A DNA stretch of 64,000 nucleotides from Solibacillus sp. R5-41. Its GTDB lineage: Bacteria > Bacillota > Bacilli > Bacillales_A > Planococcaceae. The stretch spans positions 798,001 through 862,000 of the forward strand of contig NZ_CP024123.1 of assembly GCF_002736105.1 (NCBI RefSeq), given 5' to 3'. A model generated the notes under the pieces. The model did no database searches, was not told where the DNA came from, and saw only the letters and a program-made list of their open reading frames with translations. Of this stretch, positions 9,995 to 19,328 are shown piece by piece; position 1 is the stretch's first letter; the number at the start of each line of letters is the position of its first letter. The translations under genes and the position numbers were made by a program.

Positions 9995-11341
9995 ATGGCG
10001 TTTACGTTTCGTTTACCAGATATCGGTGAAGGTATTCATGAAGGGGAAGTTGTAAAGTGGTTCGTTAAACCGGGTGATCAAGTAAAAGAGGATGACATTT
10101 TAGCAGAAGTTCAAAACGATAAGGCTGTTGTAGAAATCCCATCACCTGTTGAAGGAACAGTGGAAGAAATTTTTGTAGCAGAAGGTACTGTTGCGATAGT
10201 AGGTGACGCATTGATTCGTTTCGATGCACCTGGCTACGAAGACCTAAAGCTAAAAGGTGATGAACATCACGATGCAAATGAATCTGCCAAAACGGAGGCA
10301 CAAGTGCAAGCGACTGCTGAAGTTGGACAAGAATTAAAAAAAGAAGAGACACCAAAAGAAACGGCTAAAACAGAGCCAACTCCAACTTCAATTGAAGCAG
10401 TTGAGGGAACTTCACAACGTATTATTGCGATGCCATCTGTTCGTAAATATGCACGTGAAAAAGGTGTAGCTATTCTTCAAGTAACAGGTACAGGGAAAAA
10501 CGGTCGTGTGTTAAAAGAAGATATTGAAAGCTACTTAACAGGGGGCAATGAAGTTGCAGCTCCTTCTGAAGAGACGGTTTCAGTTCAAGAACAAACACAG
10601 GAAACAAAGCAAGTAGCTCCAGTTGTGCTTGAAGGAGACTTCCCTGAAACACGGGAAAAAATGAGCGGTATTCGCAAAGCGATTGCAAAAGCGATGGTGC
10701 ATTCAAAACAAACAGCCCCTCATGTAACGTTAATGGATGAGGTAGATGTATCGGCTTTAGTCGCGCACCGTAAAAAATTCAAAGATATCGCCGCGGAGCA
10801 AGGTGTAAAATTAACGTATTTACCTTATGTTGTGAAGGCATTAATCTCGACGTTGCGCAAATATCCTGAATTCAATCGATCATTAGATGACGCGACACAG
10901 GAAATTATTCAAAAACATTATTATAATATAGGTATTGCCGCTGATACTGAAAAAGGATTATTAGTTCCAGTCATTAAACATGCAGATCGTCAGTCTGTTT
11001 TTGGATTATCAGCTGCAATTAATGAACTTGCGGTAAAAGCTCGTGATGGTAAATTAGCACCGAACGAAATGAAAGGCGCTTCTATATCTATTACAAATAT
11101 TGGTTCGGCAGGAGGCCAATGGTTTACTCCGGTAATTAACCATCCTGAAGTCGCAATTTTAGGAATTGGTCGTATATCAGAGAAACCGGTAATAAAAAAT
11201 GGTGAAATTGTAGCCGCACATGTGTTAGCATTGTCTTTGAGCTTTGATCATCGCATGATCGATGGGGCAACTGCGCAAAATGCTTTAAATCATTTAAAAC
11301 GTTTGCTAAGTGAGCCAGACTTATTATTAATGGAGGCGTAA
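9995..11341 (+). CDS. pdhC: Dihydrolipoamide acetyltransferase (PDH E2)
   Basis: Core of the pyruvate dehydrogenase complex, 448 residues. A single lipoyl domain (1-80) carries the lipoylated lysine in NDKAVVEI (Lys43). An Ala/Glu/Thr/Pro-rich linker follows, then the peripheral-subunit-binding domain (about 143-180, [12 protein letters not shown] and [12 protein letters not shown]). The C-terminal acyltransferase domain has the active-site motif FDHRMIDG. It lies 18 bp after pdhB with a GAAGGTGAG site. Confidence 0.97.
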   Translation: MAFTFRLPDIGEGIHEGEVVKWFVKPGDQVKEDDILAEVQNDKAVVEIPSPVEGTVEEIFVAEGTVAIVGDALIRFDAPGYEDLKLKGDEHHDANESAKTEAQVQATAEVGQELKKEETPKETAKTEPTPTSIEAVEGTSQRIIAMPSVRKYAREKGVAILQVTGTGKNGRVLKEDIESYLTGGNEVAAPSEETVSVQEQTQETKQVAPVVLEGDFPETREKMSGIRKAIAKAMVHSKQTAPHVTLMDEVDVSALVAHRKKFKDIAAEQGVKLTYLPYVVKALISTLRKYPEFNRSLDDATQEIIQKHYYNIGIAADTEKGLLVPVIKHADRQSVFGLSAAINELAVKARDGKLAPNEMKGASISITNIGSAGGQWFTPVINHPEVAILGIGRISEKPVIKNGEIVAAHVLALSLSFDHRMIDGATAQNALNHLKRLLSEPDLLLMEA

Positions 11342-11346
11342 ACAAA

Positions 11347-12759
11347 ATGGTAGTAGGAGATTTTCCAATCGAATTAGAAACACTTGTAGTTGGTTCAGGT
11401 CCTGGGGGATATGTTGCAGCAATCCGTGCAGCACAAACTGGACAAAAAGTAACAATCGTTGAGAAAGGCCAATTAGGGGGCGTTTGCTTAAACGTAGGAT
11501 GTATTCCATCAAAAGCGTTAATTTCAGTTGGTCACCGCTTTGAACATGCACAACACTCAGATGATATGGGTGTTGTAGCTTCAGACGTTAAACTTGATTG
11601 GTCTAAAGCACAAGCATTCAAAGATAGCGTTGTAAAGAAATTAGTAGGCGGCGTTGAAGGCTTATTAAAAGGTAATAAAGTGGATATCGTTAAAGGGGAA
11701 GCATACTTTGTAGATGCTAACACTGTACGTGTAATCGATGGCGATCATGCACAAACATATACATTTAAAAATGCAATTTTAGCAACTGGTTCTCGTCCAA
11801 TCGAGATTCCAACGTTCAAATTCACTAAGCGCGTAGTAAGTTCAACTGGTGCATTATCATTCCCAGAAGTTCCTGCTAAATTAGTCGTAATTGGTGGAGG
11901 TTACATTGGTACGGAATTAGGTTCTGCCTATGCAAACCTAGGTTCACAAGTAACAATCATCGAAGGCGGCAAAGATATCTTAGCTGGTTTCGAAAAACAA
12001 ATGACGCAAATCGTTAAAAAAGGTCTTAAGAAAAAAGGCGTTGAAATTGAAGTAAACGCATCTGCTAAAGGCGTTGAAGAAAACGAAAATGGCGTAATCG
12101 TTACTTATGAAGTAGCTGGTGAAGAGAAGAAGGTTGAAGCAGATTACGTTTTAGTAACTGTAGGTCGTCGTCCAAATACGGATGAAATGGGCTTAGAAGA
12201 AATCGGTATTAAATATGCAGAACGTGGCTTATTAGAAGTAGACAAACAATGCCGTACTTCTTTATCAAACATTTATGCAATCGGTGATATCGTATCAGGT
12301 CCACAATTAGCACATAAAGCTTCTTATGAAGGTAAAGTAGCTGCAGAAGCAATCGCAGGTGAACCATCAGTAGTAGATTACTTAGCGATTCCAGCTGTGT
12401 GCTTCACTAGCCCAGAGATGGCAACGGTAGGTTACTCTGAAGAATCAGCAAAAGCTGAAGGTTTAGAAGTAAAAGCTGCTAAATTCCCATTCGCTGCAAA
12501 TGGTCGTGCTTTAGCGTTAAACGAAACAGATGGCTTCGTGAAGTTAGTTGCACGTAAAGAGGATGGTTTATTAGTTGGTGCTCAAATCGTTGGTGCTGGT
12601 GCATCTGATATGATCGCTGAAATGGGTCTTGCAATCGAAGCGGGTATGACTGCAGAAGATATCGCATTAACAATCCATGCTCACCCAACATTAGGTGAAA
12701 TTACGATGGAAGCTGCTGAAGTTTTATTAGGCAACCCAATCCATATCGTAACGAAATAA
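11347..12759 (+). CDS. pdhD: Dihydrolipoamide dehydrogenase (E3)
   Basis: Flavoprotein reoxidising the lipoyl group and reducing NAD+, 470 residues. FAD-binding GSGPGG (16-21), redox-active disulfide [13 protein letters not shown] (Cys47, Cys52), NAD-binding [12 protein letters not shown], second FAD motif AIGDI, and the C-terminal interface with the catalytic dyad HAHPTLGE. Likely shared with other 2-oxoacid dehydrogenases. Last gene of the operon, followed by a hairpin at 12777-12827. Confidence 0.97.
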   Translation: MVVGDFPIELETLVVGSGPGGYVAAIRAAQTGQKVTIVEKGQLGGVCLNVGCIPSKALISVGHRFEHAQHSDDMGVVASDVKLDWSKAQAFKDSVVKKLVGGVEGLLKGNKVDIVKGEAYFVDANTVRVIDGDHAQTYTFKNAILATGSRPIEIPTFKFTKRVVSSTGALSFPEVPAKLVVIGGGYIGTELGSAYANLGSQVTIIEGGKDILAGFEKQMTQIVKKGLKKKGVEIEVNASAKGVEENENGVIVTYEVAGEEKKVEADYVLVTVGRRPNTDEMGLEEIGIKYAERGLLEVDKQCRTSLSNIYAIGDIVSGPQLAHKASYEGKVAAEAIAGEPSVVDYLAIPAVCFTSPEMATVGYSEESAKAEGLEVKAAKFPFAANGRALALNETDGFVKLVARKEDGLLVGAQIVGAGASDMIAEMGLAIEAGMTAEDIALTIHAHPTLGEITMEAAEVLLGNPIHIVTK

Positions 12760-12776
12760 TTTCTCTTTACAAAACT

Positions 12777-12828
12777 GTACCCTATAGCGTAGAACTTTGA
12801 AAAAAGTCTATCCTATGGGGTACTTTTG
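12777..12828 (+). terminator. Probable pdh operon terminator
   Basis: Inverted repeat GTACCCTATAG (12777-12787) / CTATGGGGTAC (12813-12823) with one G-T type mismatch and a 25-nt loop, followed by TTTTGTTATT. Confidence 0.55.
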
Positions 12829-12908
12829 TTATTGTGGGAGCAAAAATAAGAATAGACAGAAAATTCGAGTAGACGTAAAATGAAGGGTAATAAAGGGGGG
12901 AGAGGAAC

Positions 12909-13319
12909 ATGGATATTATTCGAACGATAGCTCAAATAGGTATTTTAATATTGTATTATTTGCTAGGGATGGCGATTGTTGAAGCAACAGGTATTATCAT
13001 TCCTGGAAGTATAATTGGGTTACTTTTATTATGGTTATCACTTTATTTCAATCTCATCAAAGTGCAGCATGTTCAAAAGGGCGCAAACTTCATGTTAGCA
13101 TTTTTAAGTTTATTTTTTATTCCTTCAACTGTGGCCATTATCGACTATCCAGAGTTGCTTACAAAAGAAGGTGCCGTTCTAATGATTGCTGTCATACTCA
13201 GCACGTTATTTACAATCATTGTAACGGGAAAGGTAAGTCAATACATAGAAAAACGCGAAATAGGTCAGGAGGAGAAGAAACATGCTTCAGCTACTTCAAG
13301 TGCTAGCCATCATAGTTAG
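12909..13319 (+). CDS. LrgA/CidA-family membrane protein
   Basis: Small holin-like membrane protein, 136 residues, with four hydrophobic segments (about 5-25, 30-48, 60-80, 90-112) and a charged, His/Ser-rich C-terminal tail. It carries the family hallmark VEATGIIIPGSIIGLLLL. Its 3' end overlaps the start of the LrgB-type gene by 38 bp. In B. subtilis the homologous pair YsbAB (PftAB) imports pyruvate; other members are linked to cell lysis control. Its position directly after the pyruvate dehydrogenase operon favours a pyruvate role, which is inference. Ribosome site GGGGGGAGAGG. Confidence 0.85.
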   Translation: MDIIRTIAQIGILILYYLLGMAIVEATGIIIPGSIIGLLLLWLSLYFNLIKVQHVQKGANFMLAFLSLFFIPSTVAIIDYPELLTKEGAVLMIAVILSTLFTIIVTGKVSQYIEKREIGQEEKKHASATSSASHHS

Positions 13320-13971
13320 TACGGTGCTGCTATTTATCGCTTTCGATAAACTTTACTTAAAAGTAGGCCACCCGTTTTTGTTGCCGATTTTAACGGCGAC
13401 ATGCACGATTGCGATTGTATTGCTTGTCTTTAATATTCCATATGAACAATACATGGAAGGGGGGCAATGGATTTCAAAAATGCTCGGTCCCGCGGTAGTG
13501 GCATTAGCATTCCCACTGTATACACAGCGTGAAATTATTTTTAAATATAAGTATTCGATCGTAATTAGTATTGTAGTTGCATTATGTGCAGGGTTAGTAA
13601 GTGTATTTACACTTTTGAAAATTAGCGGTGCGGAGGACTCCTTTATATTAACCGCTTTACCGAAATCGTTAACGACACCCGTTGCGATGCAAGTGAGTGA
13701 TTCTGTCGCGGGTGTTCCACCATTAACGGTTGTTTTGGTCATGATTGCCGGATTTACAGGCGCTTTTTTAGGGCCCGTACTATTTAAGTTATTTAAAATT
13801 GATTCTGTAATTAGTCGTGGTGTAGCTATGGGAAGTGCATCGCATGGTGTGGGGTTAACAAAGCTTAAGGAGTACAGTGACGAGGATTTATCAATCGGCT
13901 CGTTAGCAATGGGATTGAGCGCTGTATTCGGTGCATTTATTGTGCCGTTATTTGCTCTCATATTTCTTTAA
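13282..13971 (+). CDS. LrgB/CidB-family membrane protein
   Basis: Partner of the upstream LrgA-type protein, 229 residues with about six membrane segments. Family signatures include ALPKSLTTPVAMQVSD and GSASHGVGLTKL. The start ATG at 13282 is set by CAGGAGGAG inside the preceding gene, so the two are translationally coupled through a 38-bp overlap. Together they are expected to form a bipartite pyruvate/small-acid transporter or lysis-modulating complex in the membrane. Confidence 0.88.
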   Translation: MLQLLQVLAIIVSTVLLFIAFDKLYLKVGHPFLLPILTATCTIAIVLLVFNIPYEQYMEGGQWISKMLGPAVVALAFPLYTQREIIFKYKYSIVISIVVALCAGLVSVFTLLKISGAEDSFILTALPKSLTTPVAMQVSDSVAGVPPLTVVLVMIAGFTGAFLGPVLFKLFKIDSVISRGVAMGSASHGVGLTKLKEYSDEDLSIGSLAMGLSAVFGAFIVPLFALIFL

Positions 13972-13990
13972 TAAAAAGGGTATATTTGAA

Positions 13991-14387
13991 GTGAATGGAG
14001 AGGGAGTTGTTAGGTTAGTCTTAGCACTTACCATTATAGGTTGTAATTATTTGCCGGTTTCTTTATACCTAAAAAAAAATCCCTATATGGGTTTCTGCGA
14101 TTGGCATGGCGCTTTTAATTCTGGTTGTAGTGAATAGCTTTGTGTTTTTAATCTATCATTTTATTATTATCTTTTTGCCGTTTGAAACAGCAGATGGTAT
14201 TCCTTTTGCGGGAGGGTTTATGGTAGTGTTTCTTGCTTTTCATACAAATATCATTTTTGTTTTAGGGGTAATTTTTAATGTTTTTACATTTAATTGTAAT
14301 GAACTAAAGGGTGAAAAGGTCTACTTAATAAGTCCTATATTCAACCAAATACTTGAATTAAAAAATGCCGAAACGCTGTTAAATTAA
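13991..14387 (+). pseudogene. Multi-pass membrane protein gene interrupted at an A9 tract
   Basis: Two overlapping frames join into one membrane protein if a single A is removed from the nine-A run at 14071-14079. The first frame (GTG at 13991) gives GVVRLVLALTIIGCNYLPVS and LYLKK; the second continues IPIWVSAIGMALLILVVVNS and FETADGIPFAGGFMVVF. The joined product would be about 131 residues with three to four membrane helices. As written, the first frame ends at 14137 after a short nonsense tail. It could be a true pseudogene, a phase-variable or slippage-translated gene, or a homopolymer base-call error. Function unknown. Confidence 0.6.
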
Positions 14388-14407
14388 CGTTTCGGCAATT
14401 TTTTTTA
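14361..14407. terminator. Bidirectional terminator
   Basis: GCCGAAACG (14367-14375) / CGTTTCGGC (14388-14396) with a 12-nt loop, flanked by five A on the left and eight T on the right. It serves the broken membrane gene (+) and speA (-). Confidence 0.88.
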
Positions 14408-14453
14408 CAGATTTCATGCTCAAATATCCCTTGTGGGACACTTCTTTTTAGCG

Positions 14454-15923
14454 TTAATAAATTGCTTTTCTCTCTTTGATGACGCGTATATTTTTTAATG
14501 AATCATCTTCTGGACCTTGCACAGGTAATCCAGCCGCGATATTCATCAATATGAAATCAATATTATCTTGAGTAATTATTTCCCCGGGAATAAAAATAGG
14601 AATTCCAGGTGGATAGACCATAATAAATTCTGCGCAAATATAGCCCTCAGCTTCCTTAAGTGGAATGCTTTCTGTTGGTGCGTAAAAAGCATCACGAGGC
14701 GTCATAGCAAGTGCCGGAATTTCAGGGATGTTCACATTCGTTTCCGTAATTGTAGCCTCTGAATCGAATGTTTGTGACATACGATTTAATGCATGAATTA
14801 ATAGATTAATTTCTTTTTTAGAATCGCCTAATGTCACAACGCATAAAATATTATAAAGGTCGGATAACTCAACTTCTAAATTGGCATTATGACGTAACCA
14901 TTCTTCTGCAACATGACCTGTAATGCCTAAGTCTTTCACGCTAATCAACAACTTTAATGGATCCATATCATAGGTTGCAGAAGAGCCTAACCTTTCACGG
15001 CCTACACAGTGTAAATGTGGAATTGCGTTTATTCGTTTTCGAGCATTTTTTGCTAAACGAATGGCCTCCTCTAATAAGTCATGTCCATGAACGGCTAATT
15101 GACGACGTGCCGTATCTAGTGATGCAAGCAACGGATATGAAGTAGAGGTTGTTGTTAGCATAGAAAAGACTGATTGAACACGCTTTGCGGATACAAGGCC
15201 TTCTTTGACATTAAGCACAGAGCTTCCTGTCATCGAGCCACCAAGTTTATGAACGCTTGTTGCAGCCATATCTGCTCCAGCCTGCATCGCAGATAAAGGT
15301 AAATCATCATGGAACTTAATATGAACACCATGAGCTTCATCGACAACGACCGGAATATTTTTTTCATGGGCAATATCAATAATACGCTTTAAATCAGCAA
15401 CGAATCCAAAATAAGTTGGATTAATGACAAGTACGGCCTTTGCATCTGGATATTTTGTTAGTGCACGTTCCACCGATTCGGGTGAAATACCATGGGAAAT
15501 ACCGAGCTCACTATCTACTTCAGGATGGATAAAAATAGGAATCGCACCGGCAAATACAATCGCAGACATAATGGATTTATGTACATTCCGCGGTACTATT
15601 ATTTTATCGCCTGGACCGACGACGGTTAGAATCATCGTCATAATGGCGCCACTAGTACCTTGCACGGAAAAAAATGTATGATCGGCTCCAAAGGCTTCAG
15701 CAGCAAGTTTTTGCGCTTCCATAATGACACCTTTTGGAGAATGTAAATCATCTAGTGGAGCAATATTAATTAAATCTATTGATAAAACGTTGTCGCCTAC
15801 AAATTCTCGATAGGCTGGATCCATTCCTTGCCCTTTTTTATGACCTGGGATATGGAACTGAATAGGATGTCTGTTTCGATGTTTAAGTAGTGCATCGAAC
15901 AAAGGAGTCTCTAATTGTGACAA
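14454..15923 (-). CDS. speA: Orn/Lys/Arg decarboxylase family protein, probable arginine decarboxylase
   Basis: PLP-dependent decarboxylase of fold type I, 489 residues. The N-terminus ETPLFDALLKHRNRHPIQFHIPGHKKGQG is the family hallmark (here split across two motifs). The PLP lysine lies in SVHKLGGS, with VDEAHG upstream. The start is most likely the TTG at 15923, which has a GAGGTGG ribosome site 8 nt upstream and gives MSQLETPL, closely resembling B. subtilis SpeA MSQHETPL. A GTG at 15935 overlaps that ribosome site. In B. subtilis SpeA makes agmatine for polyamine synthesis. Lysine decarboxylation is the alternative. Confidence 0.9.
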   Translation of the reverse strand: MSQLETPLFDALLKHRNRHPIQFHIPGHKKGQGMDPAYREFVGDNVLSIDLINIAPLDDLHSPKGVIMEAQKLAAEAFGADHTFFSVQGTSGAIMTMILTVVGPGDKIIVPRNVHKSIMSAIVFAGAIPIFIHPEVDSELGISHGISPESVERALTKYPDAKAVLVINPTYFGFVADLKRIIDIAHEKNIPVVVDEAHGVHIKFHDDLPLSAMQAGADMAATSVHKLGGSMTGSSVLNVKEGLVSAKRVQSVFSMLTTTSTSYPLLASLDTARRQLAVHGHDLLEEAIRLAKNARKRINAIPHLHCVGRERLGSSATYDMDPLKLLISVKDLGITGHVAEEWLRHNANLEVELSDLYNILCVVTLGDSKKEINLLIHALNRMSQTFDSEATITETNVNIPEIPALAMTPRDAFYAPTESIPLKEAEGYICAEFIMVYPPGIPIFIPGEIITQDNIDFILMNIAAGLPVQGPEDDSLKNIRVIKERKAIY

Positions 15924-16204
15924 CGCAGGTACCACCTCACTATATAGTATTTTTTAAAAACAAGTGAATTATAGCACCTATTAAACAGGCTGACTATATA
16001 AATGTTTTAAATTATTTTATTTTATTTTTAGGAATGCGCGTATTCCTTGCCTTGGGCTTGTGATTCGTGAAGTTTGGTTAATTGAATAATTCGTTTTTGT
16101 GATTCAAGAAATTTCAAAAAGAACGGTATATAATGCAGATATTTGCAGAAGCGGAGAGCATCCGTTTAAAATGAGAATAGTAAAAGAAAAGGTAGGTAAA
16201 CATT

Positions 16205-16477
16205 ATGGAATACTCATACCCACTATCAACAGATTGGTCAACACAAGAAATGGTTGATGTCGTTCATTTTTTTGAAGCAGTAGAAATGGCTTATGAAAAA
16301 GGGATAAAACGTGAAGTGATGATGGCGCGTTATAAACGCTTTAAACAAATTGTCCCTTCTCAAGCAGAGGAAAAGACGATTTGTCGTGAATTTGAAGAAG
16401 CGAGCACATACATCCCATACCGAGTTGTGAAATTAGCAAAAGAATTAGAAGACGGGCAAATCGTTCGTTTGAAATAA
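16205..16477 (+). CDS. yktA: UPF0223 family protein YktA
   Basis: A 90-residue, helical, soluble protein beginning MEYSYPLSTDWSTQEMVDVV, typical of the YktA/UPF0223 family of Bacillales. The function is not known. It is a single gene divergent from speA and convergent with yktB, as in B. subtilis. Ribosome site AGGTAGG. Confidence 0.85.
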   Translation: MEYSYPLSTDWSTQEMVDVVHFFEAVEMAYEKGIKREVMMARYKRFKQIVPSQAEEKTICREFEEASTYIPYRVVKLAKELEDGQIVRLK

Positions 16478-16567
16478 AAAATAAGTAAAAACAAACAAAG
16501 CGCTTTGTAAACATTAGGGACAACCTAATCGTTACAGGGTGTTTTTCCTTTTTATGAGCAAAAATTA

Positions 16568-16614
16568 AAAAAAGCTAACAAACATTCAAATGACTGGAAT
16601 GTTTGTTAGCTAAT
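16568..16614 (-). terminator. Terminator of yktB
   Basis: Perfect 15-bp stem (16574-16588 / 16598-16612) with a 9-nt loop. The minus strand then runs into a T-rich stretch. Confidence 0.85.
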
Positions 16615-16639
16615 TGTACATATTAATAATATAGACACT

Positions 16640-17266
16640 TTATTTTCCTATGATGACATTATAAACGGGAATTAAATCCTCAAAGGTTTGTTCTGCCAAT
16701 TGCATAAATTGCTCAGAAGACAAATTTGCTGCATCTTCTGCTAGGATATGACGACCGATTAAAAATTCACCTTTTTTCACATCACGGAGACGAACAAGGA
16801 GTTGGTTTAGTATTTTATTGCGGGCTGTTTCAAGTGAAATTGCGTCAGGTGACATATGATCACCTGAAACAATGAAATCATCGGACAATTGATCGAAAAT
16901 TTCAATCTGATTTAACAGGCGAGTGGCCATTTCTTGTTTATGTGGCGCTTCGTAAATGATTGCAACGATGATAAATACATGTGTACCCCATAAGCCAATT
17001 TGAAAATGTGGTAACGCTTTATAACCACGTTTATATGGTGCAAAGGCAACCCATGAATCTTTAGGAGGATTAACTGTGCGACGTGCATGTTTTGCTACAT
17101 GCGCAAAAAACTCTTCCCCCGTTATTGTACTAAAGTAGGATGAAAAAAATTCGCCAAGTGTAAAAAATTTAGGTCTTATCATTGACGTTAAAGCTTCCAT
17201 TCGTTCGTCTAATCCGTTAATTTCAAAAACCTGAAAGTCATCTAATTTCCATTTTACCTGAGTCAA
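16640..17266 (-). CDS. yktB: DUF1054 (UPF0637) family protein YktB
   Basis: A 208-residue soluble protein recognised by length, position and the family segments KHARRTVNPPKDSWVAFAP and FQIGLWGTHVFIIVAIIYE (given as separate pieces). The function is unknown. Ribosome site AAAGGAG before the ATG at 17266. It ends in a strong hairpin shared with no other gene. Confidence 0.88.
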   Translation of the reverse strand: MTQVKWKLDDFQVFEINGLDERMEALTSMIRPKFFTLGEFFSSYFSTITGEEFFAHVAKHARRTVNPPKDSWVAFAPYKRGYKALPHFQIGLWGTHVFIIVAIIYEAPHKQEMATRLLNQIEIFDQLSDDFIVSGDHMSPDAISLETARNKILNQLLVRLRDVKKGEFLIGRHILAEDAANLSSEQFMQLAEQTFEDLIPVYNVIIGK

Positions 17267-17511
17267 AATAATAAACTCCTTTCAATATTAATGTTTATTT
17301 TAATTCATTTTTGGGAAAAAATCTGTTAAGAGAAACTTTTTTACGGTGAGGATAGTTGAAGGGGTTCGGTGGTATTTTGGATAAAAAATTTTTAGGGTTG
17401 TATTCAACAATAGTAGCAATTAATCATATGAAGTCAAATTTTACCGAATGAAATCATGAACTAACTCACATGAAAAAAGTTATAAAAAAAGACTGAGGAA
17501 GTGATATTTGT

Positions 17512-17709
17512 ATGAAACAGATGATTAAAATTATACGCAAAGTGGATATTGAAAAGCAATATGAAGAGGTTTTATTATTAGAAATGGATTATGAATTGGC
17601 TTCTTTGTATGTAGCAATGAATGAAAAAAATAAAAATGAAATGGATAAATCTAAGAAGCGCTTAATTGAGATTCAAGAGGAGTTAAATGGATTACATGCA
17701 TATGCGTAA
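17512..17709 (+). CDS. Small conserved protein, YkzI-like
   Basis: A 65-residue, charged, mostly helical peptide (MKQMIKIIRKVDIEKQYEEV...) with no Cys and no membrane segment. It lies between yktB and suhB, where B. subtilis has ykzI, and has a similar length. A GAGGAAGTG site precedes the ATG, and a clear terminator follows at 17731-17769. The function is unknown; the YkzI link rests mainly on position. Confidence 0.7.
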   Translation: MKQMIKIIRKVDIEKQYEEVLLLEMDYELASLYVAMNEKNKNEMDKSKKRLIEIQEELNGLHAYA

Positions 17710-17730
17710 CAAGAAAAAATATTCAAAATA

Positions 17731-17769
17731 AAAAATCACTTGCTTATTATAAAAAGCAAGTGATTTTTT
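17731..17769 (+). terminator. Terminator of the ykzI-like gene
   Basis: AAAAATCACTTGCT / AGCAAGTGATTTTT stem with a 10-nt loop and T run. Confidence 0.88.
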
Positions 17770-17849
17770 GCTATAATAAGGTTATTTATATTACGCGTAA
17801 TTGATTTCAATAAAAATATAATTGGGCTTGTAGATTGGAAGGTGGACAA

Positions 17850-18644
17850 ATGATGGATGTAAAACAGGTTGATCAATTTGCGAAAGAAATACTATTTGAA
17901 GCAGGGAAAAGAATTCGAGCTGCATTCTCGTATGACATAGAAATTGAAACAAAATCAAATGCGAATGATTTAGTAACAAATATTGATCGAGATACGGAAC
18001 TATTTTTTATTGAGCAAATAAAAGGCTTTGACTCAACTCATCGAATTTTAGGTGAAGAAGGGATGGGTGAAAAAGTAGATAGCTTAGAAGGTGTAGTTTG
18101 GATTATTGATCCAATTGACGGTACGATGAATTTCGTAAAGCAACATCGCCATTTTATGATTTCTATCGGTGTATTTGAGGATGGAGTTGGTATTTTAGGA
18201 TACATATATGATGTCATGCGTGAGGATTTGTTTTATGCGATTGCGGGTGAAGGGGCATGGTACAATGACTCGTCGCTACGCAAACTACAACCGTTAAGCA
18301 TTAACGAAGCTGTAATCGGAATTAATGCCAATTGGGTTACACCGAATAACAAAATTAATCATGATAAAATTATTGATTTAGTTCGCACAGTGCGTGGTAC
18401 ACGTTCGTATGGATCGGCTGCTATGGAAATAGCCTTTGTTGTCAGTGGTAAATTAGATGCTTATATTTCAATGCGATTAGCACCATGGGATATTGGTGGG
18501 GGCACGATTATCGCAAAAGAAGTCGGTGCAATTGCGACGAATTTTAATGGTAATGCATTCGATTTTTTAACTACCGATACATTTTTAATTGCAAATCCAT
18601 CCATTCATCAACTGATTTTAGATCAATATATTGAAGAAAAATAA
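17850..18644 (+). CDS. suhB: Inositol-1-monophosphatase family protein (SuhB/YktC)
   Basis: Mg2+-dependent, Li+-sensitive-type phosphomonoesterase, about 264 residues. Metal-binding motifs are LGEEG, the signature WIIDPIDGTMNF, and the C-terminal WDIGGG. The start is one of two adjacent ATGs (17850 or 17853) behind AAGGTGG; the TTG at 17835 lies ahead of that site and is unlikely. Bacterial homologs also act on NADP or fructose-1,6-bisphosphate, so the substrate is open. Position corresponds to yktC in B. subtilis. Confidence 0.9.
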   Translation: MMDVKQVDQFAKEILFEAGKRIRAAFSYDIEIETKSNANDLVTNIDRDTELFFIEQIKGFDSTHRILGEEGMGEKVDSLEGVVWIIDPIDGTMNFVKQHRHFMISIGVFEDGVGILGYIYDVMREDLFYAIAGEGAWYNDSSLRKLQPLSINEAVIGINANWVTPNNKINHDKIIDLVRTVRGTRSYGSAAMEIAFVVSGKLDAYISMRLAPWDIGGGTIIAKEVGAIATNFNGNAFDFLTTDTFLIANPSIHQLILDQYIEEK

Positions 18645-18647
18645 AAA

Positions 18648-18680
18648 AACTTCGGTGCTTATCGCGCCGAAGCTTTCTTA
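18648..18680 (+). terminator. Terminator of suhB
   Basis: CTTCGGTGC / GCGCCGAAG stem with one G-T pair and a 5-nt loop, preceded by A7 and followed by CTTTCTT. Confidence 0.7.
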
Positions 18681-18687
18681 AATAAAA

Positions 18688-18842
18688 TCAATTATGCCTT
18701 GGCATAGTTGCCTCCAGATTCGGCTTTGTGCTAGCACAAAGAACTCCATACCGAATCCGGGACATCCGCCAAATAGTAACTTAAAACCAACATCATCAGA
18801 CCACCTATTAAGGTGGGAGACTTTTGCTGAAAGAAGTTAAAG
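18688..18842 (-). repeat. Modular hairpin repeat, copy R1
   Basis: Minus-strand copy of the window-wide intergenic repeat. Read on the minus strand it begins with the stop codon of ylaF (TTTAACTT), then TTTCAGC (degenerate module A), GGCGGATGTCC and a C-type hairpin CGGATTCGG...CCGAATCTGG with an inner CTTTGTGCTAGCACAAAG palindrome. It ends in module D (AACTATGCC...GGCATAATTGA). Confidence 0.75.
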
Positions 18843-19052
18843 TAGGCCTTGTTCTCTAAATTTTCGTTTTGTTACAAATCCTAAACCGAAAATGGCGCAC
18901 ATGGCGATCAATCCTACAATAATCCCGATAATTCCAGTCGTTTCAAAATTTGTTCCAGTCATAAACACAAGTGCAACTGAGAAGCCGATACCAACCATTG
19001 AAAGAATCGCAGAGAGTGCATAGATGAACATGACTGCTTTTGCTTTATTCAT
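18837..19052 (-). CDS. ylaF: Small membrane protein YlaF (DUF5325-like)
   Basis: A 71-residue protein with two membrane helices (about 5-28 and 36-60) and a basic C-terminus TKRKFREQGLL, matching YlaF of Bacillales, which lies beside typA. The start ATG at 19052 has an excellent GGAGG site. The frame stays open another 49 codons upstream, but that extension lies in repeat R2 and is not protein-like. The gene is flanked by direct copies R2 (upstream) and R1 (its stop codon is inside R1). Function unknown. Confidence 0.8.
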   Translation of the reverse strand: MNKAKAVMFIYALSAILSMVGIGFSVALVFMTGTNFETTGIIGIIVGLIAMCAIFGLGFVTKRKFREQGLL

Positions 19053-19086
19053 ACGATAATAACCTCCATTCTTAACGATTATATGT

Positions 19087-19236
19087 GAATCAATTACGCC
19101 TCGGCGTAATTGTGTCCAGATTTTTTTCGAGTTTGCTTGAAAAAAATCTGTGACATCCCCCGGGGCTTTAACTTGATTCAGCCGGGGGTGATCCCCCACT
19201 AATAAAAGTGGAGGACTTCTGCTGAATCAAGTTAAA
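19087..19236 (-). repeat. Modular hairpin repeat, copy R2
   Basis: Minus-strand copy with all of A, C and D. Module A runs from TTAACTTGATTCAGC to GCTGAATCAAGTTAA, then GGGGGATGTCACAG. The C hairpin is GATTTTTTTC...GAAAAAAATC, then TGGACA, and D is CAATTACGCC...GGCGTAATTGA. D ends about 15 bp before the ylaF ribosome site. Confidence 0.85.
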
Positions 19237-19259
19237 AAATGATATTCATCTTTACAAAA

Positions 19260-19287
19260 AGACAATTAATCTTTCTTGTGCTATAAT
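19260..19287 (+). promoter_or_regulatory. Promoter of typA
   Basis: -10 TATAAT (19282-19287) with -35-like AGACAA (19260-19265) at 16 bp. The start of transcription near 19294 leaves a short leader with the site GGAGTGG before the ATG at 19329. Confidence 0.5.
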
Positions 19288-19328
19288 ATCACAGTTAAAC
19301 AATTGAAAAAAGAATATGGAGTGGAACA

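Noticed and set aside
13353-13961. 202-codon minus-strand frame inside the lrgB-type gene
   Set aside because: Antisense shadow of a well-supported membrane-protein gene; no ribosome site and no protein-like pattern.
15908-15940. GAGGTGGTACC string before speA resembling the T-box core AGGGTGGNACC
   Set aside because: No specifier stem or antiterminator/terminator pair; the string is explained as the speA ribosome site and first codons.
17356-17451. 31-codon TTG-started frame between yktB and the ykzI-like gene
   Set aside because: GGTGAGGA lies only 3 nt before the TTG, and no terminator or clear promoter accompanies it.
19053-19199. N-terminal extension of ylaF to 120 codons
   Set aside because: The extra codons lie in repeat R2, are not protein-like, and a strong GGAGG precedes the internal ATG.
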